From Flavobacterium psychrophilum (GTDB lineage Bacteria > Bacteroidota > Bacteroidia > Flavobacteriales > Flavobacteriaceae), in contig CAMBHH010000182.1 of NCBI GenBank assembly GCA_945866505.1, forward strand, positions 1 to 6,891: a DNA stretch of 6,891 nt, written 5' to 3'. The translations under genes were made by a program, and so were the position numbers. Positions 6,655 to 6,891 of this stretch are shown one piece after another; within the stretch, counting starts at the first letter, position 1; each line of letters begins with the position of its first letter. The notes below the pieces were generated by a model. The model did not search any database. It saw only the letters and a program-made list of their open reading frames with translations, and was not told the origin of the DNA.

Positions 6655-6726
6655 TAGCCCCGATGGAAACGGCATCCTCTTGTGACCGGTTTTCGGCACA
6701 AGAGATACAGTGGACAGCGGGACTAA
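6655..6726 (+). ncRNA. Structured RNA element, Flavo-1-like (tentative)
   Basis: A GC-rich island in AT-rich intergenic DNA folds well. CTCTTGTG (6677-6684) pairs perfectly with CACAAGAG (6697-6704), topped by CCG/CGG (6686-6688 with 6694-6696) and a GTTTT loop, with A6685 bulged. An outer helix joins AGCCCCG (6656-6662) to CGGGACT (6718-6724) with one C-A mismatch. Between the helices lie GATGGAAACGGCATC and ATACAGTGGACAG, which read like conserved internal-loop sequence. From memory, similar AGCCC-GAT-GGAA-CGGCATCC elements are common between genes in Flavobacteria, and I link this one to the Rfam Flavo-1 motif, whose function is unknown. The name was not checked by covariance search. The + orientation is inferred. 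Because rimO has its own promoter further on, a cis-riboswitch is unlikely. Confidence 0.55.
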
Positions 6727-6772
6727 ACGTATTTAAAAAAACAAAGATTTATGCTCCTAAAAATAAAAATCG

Positions 6773-6780
6773 TAATTTTG
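6773..6780 (+). promoter_or_regulatory. -7 box of the rimO promoter
   Basis: TAATTTTG matches TAnnTTTG exactly, followed by CAT as is common in Bacteroidetes promoters. Transcription would start near 6787 and give a leader of about 25 bases before the rimO ATG. The -33 side is not a clear TTG. The box lies downstream of the structured RNA, so that RNA would not be part of this transcript. Confidence 0.6.
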
Positions 6781-6811
6781 CATAATTCCAAATTATCGGA
6801 AATATAAATCT

Positions 6812-6891
6812 ATGAGAACCAAATCTTTAAAAAAGAATAGAATTAATGTAATCACTCTCGGGTGTTCCAAGAATGTATATGATAGCGAAGT
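6812..6891 (+). CDS. rimO: Ribosomal protein S12 methylthiotransferase RimO, N-terminal fragment, 3' end off window
   Basis: Only 26 codons and two bases are present. RimO is a radical-SAM methylthiotransferase that adds a methylthio group to a conserved aspartate of ribosomal protein S12. After a basic start (MRTKSLKKNR), the segment INVITLGCSKNVYDSEV is the family's N-terminal signature; the Cys in LGCSKN (residue 18) is the first ligand of the auxiliary iron-sulfur cluster. MiaB, the paralogue that modifies tRNA, usually has GCQMN at this place, so GCSKN with VYDSE points to RimO. The catalytic CxxxCxxC motif and TRAM domain lie off the right edge. The ATG at 6812 sits about 25 bases after the predicted transcription start. 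Confidence 0.93.
   Translation, partial: MRTKSLKKNRINVITLGCSKNVYDSE

Noticed and set aside
6655..6726. The GC-rich folded element as a CRISPR repeat, insertion-sequence end or riboswitch for rimO
   Set aside because: It occurs once in the window with no spacers or target duplication, and the rimO promoter lies downstream of it, so it is not in the rimO leader.

Overview
The window looks like a chromosomal piece of a Flavobacteriaceae genome, most likely Flavobacterium or a close relative. The evidence is low GC, A-rich translation starts without strong Shine-Dalgarno sites, repeated matches to the Bacteroidetes promoter (TTG, about 19 bp, TAnnTTTG), a short S20, an archaeal/eukaryotic-type ProRS, a lipoprotein with an L-V-T-S-C lipobox, and an OmpP1/FadL porin with a Bacteroidetes-style signal peptide. 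This placement rests on family recognition alone; no search was run.

Layout. Bases 1-1839 (+) are the C-terminal part of a short DnaE-family DNA polymerase III alpha subunit, probably the accessory (ImuC/DnaE2-like) type. Bases 1840-2100 hold a bidirectional terminator hairpin, a weak candidate small transcript and one promoter-like string. On the minus strand come rpsT (S20) and, just upstream of it, tRNA-Glu(UUC), which probably share a promoter at 2482-2511. proS (2541-4019, -) follows. A compact divergent promoter (4073-4090) separates proS from a + strand pair: a Gly/Tyr/Trp-rich lipoprotein of unknown function (4120-4986) and an OmpP1/FadL-family outer-membrane channel (5034-6536). A rho-independent terminator ends that pair. 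The gap 6537-6811 also carries a strongly folded element that I take to be a Flavobacteria structured RNA (Flavo-1-like), then the rimO promoter. The window ends 80 bases into rimO.

How the genes fit together. Much of the window is translation housekeeping: S20, tRNA-Glu, ProRS, and RimO, which modifies S12. The lipoprotein and porin form a probable two-gene envelope unit. The polymerase fragment belongs to DNA repair and probably to a damage-tolerance cassette lying off the left edge. I see no mobile element, CRISPR array, phage gene or defence system. The least explained items are the structured RNA before rimO, the repeat-rich lipoprotein, and two back-to-back promoter palindromes that bracket proS.
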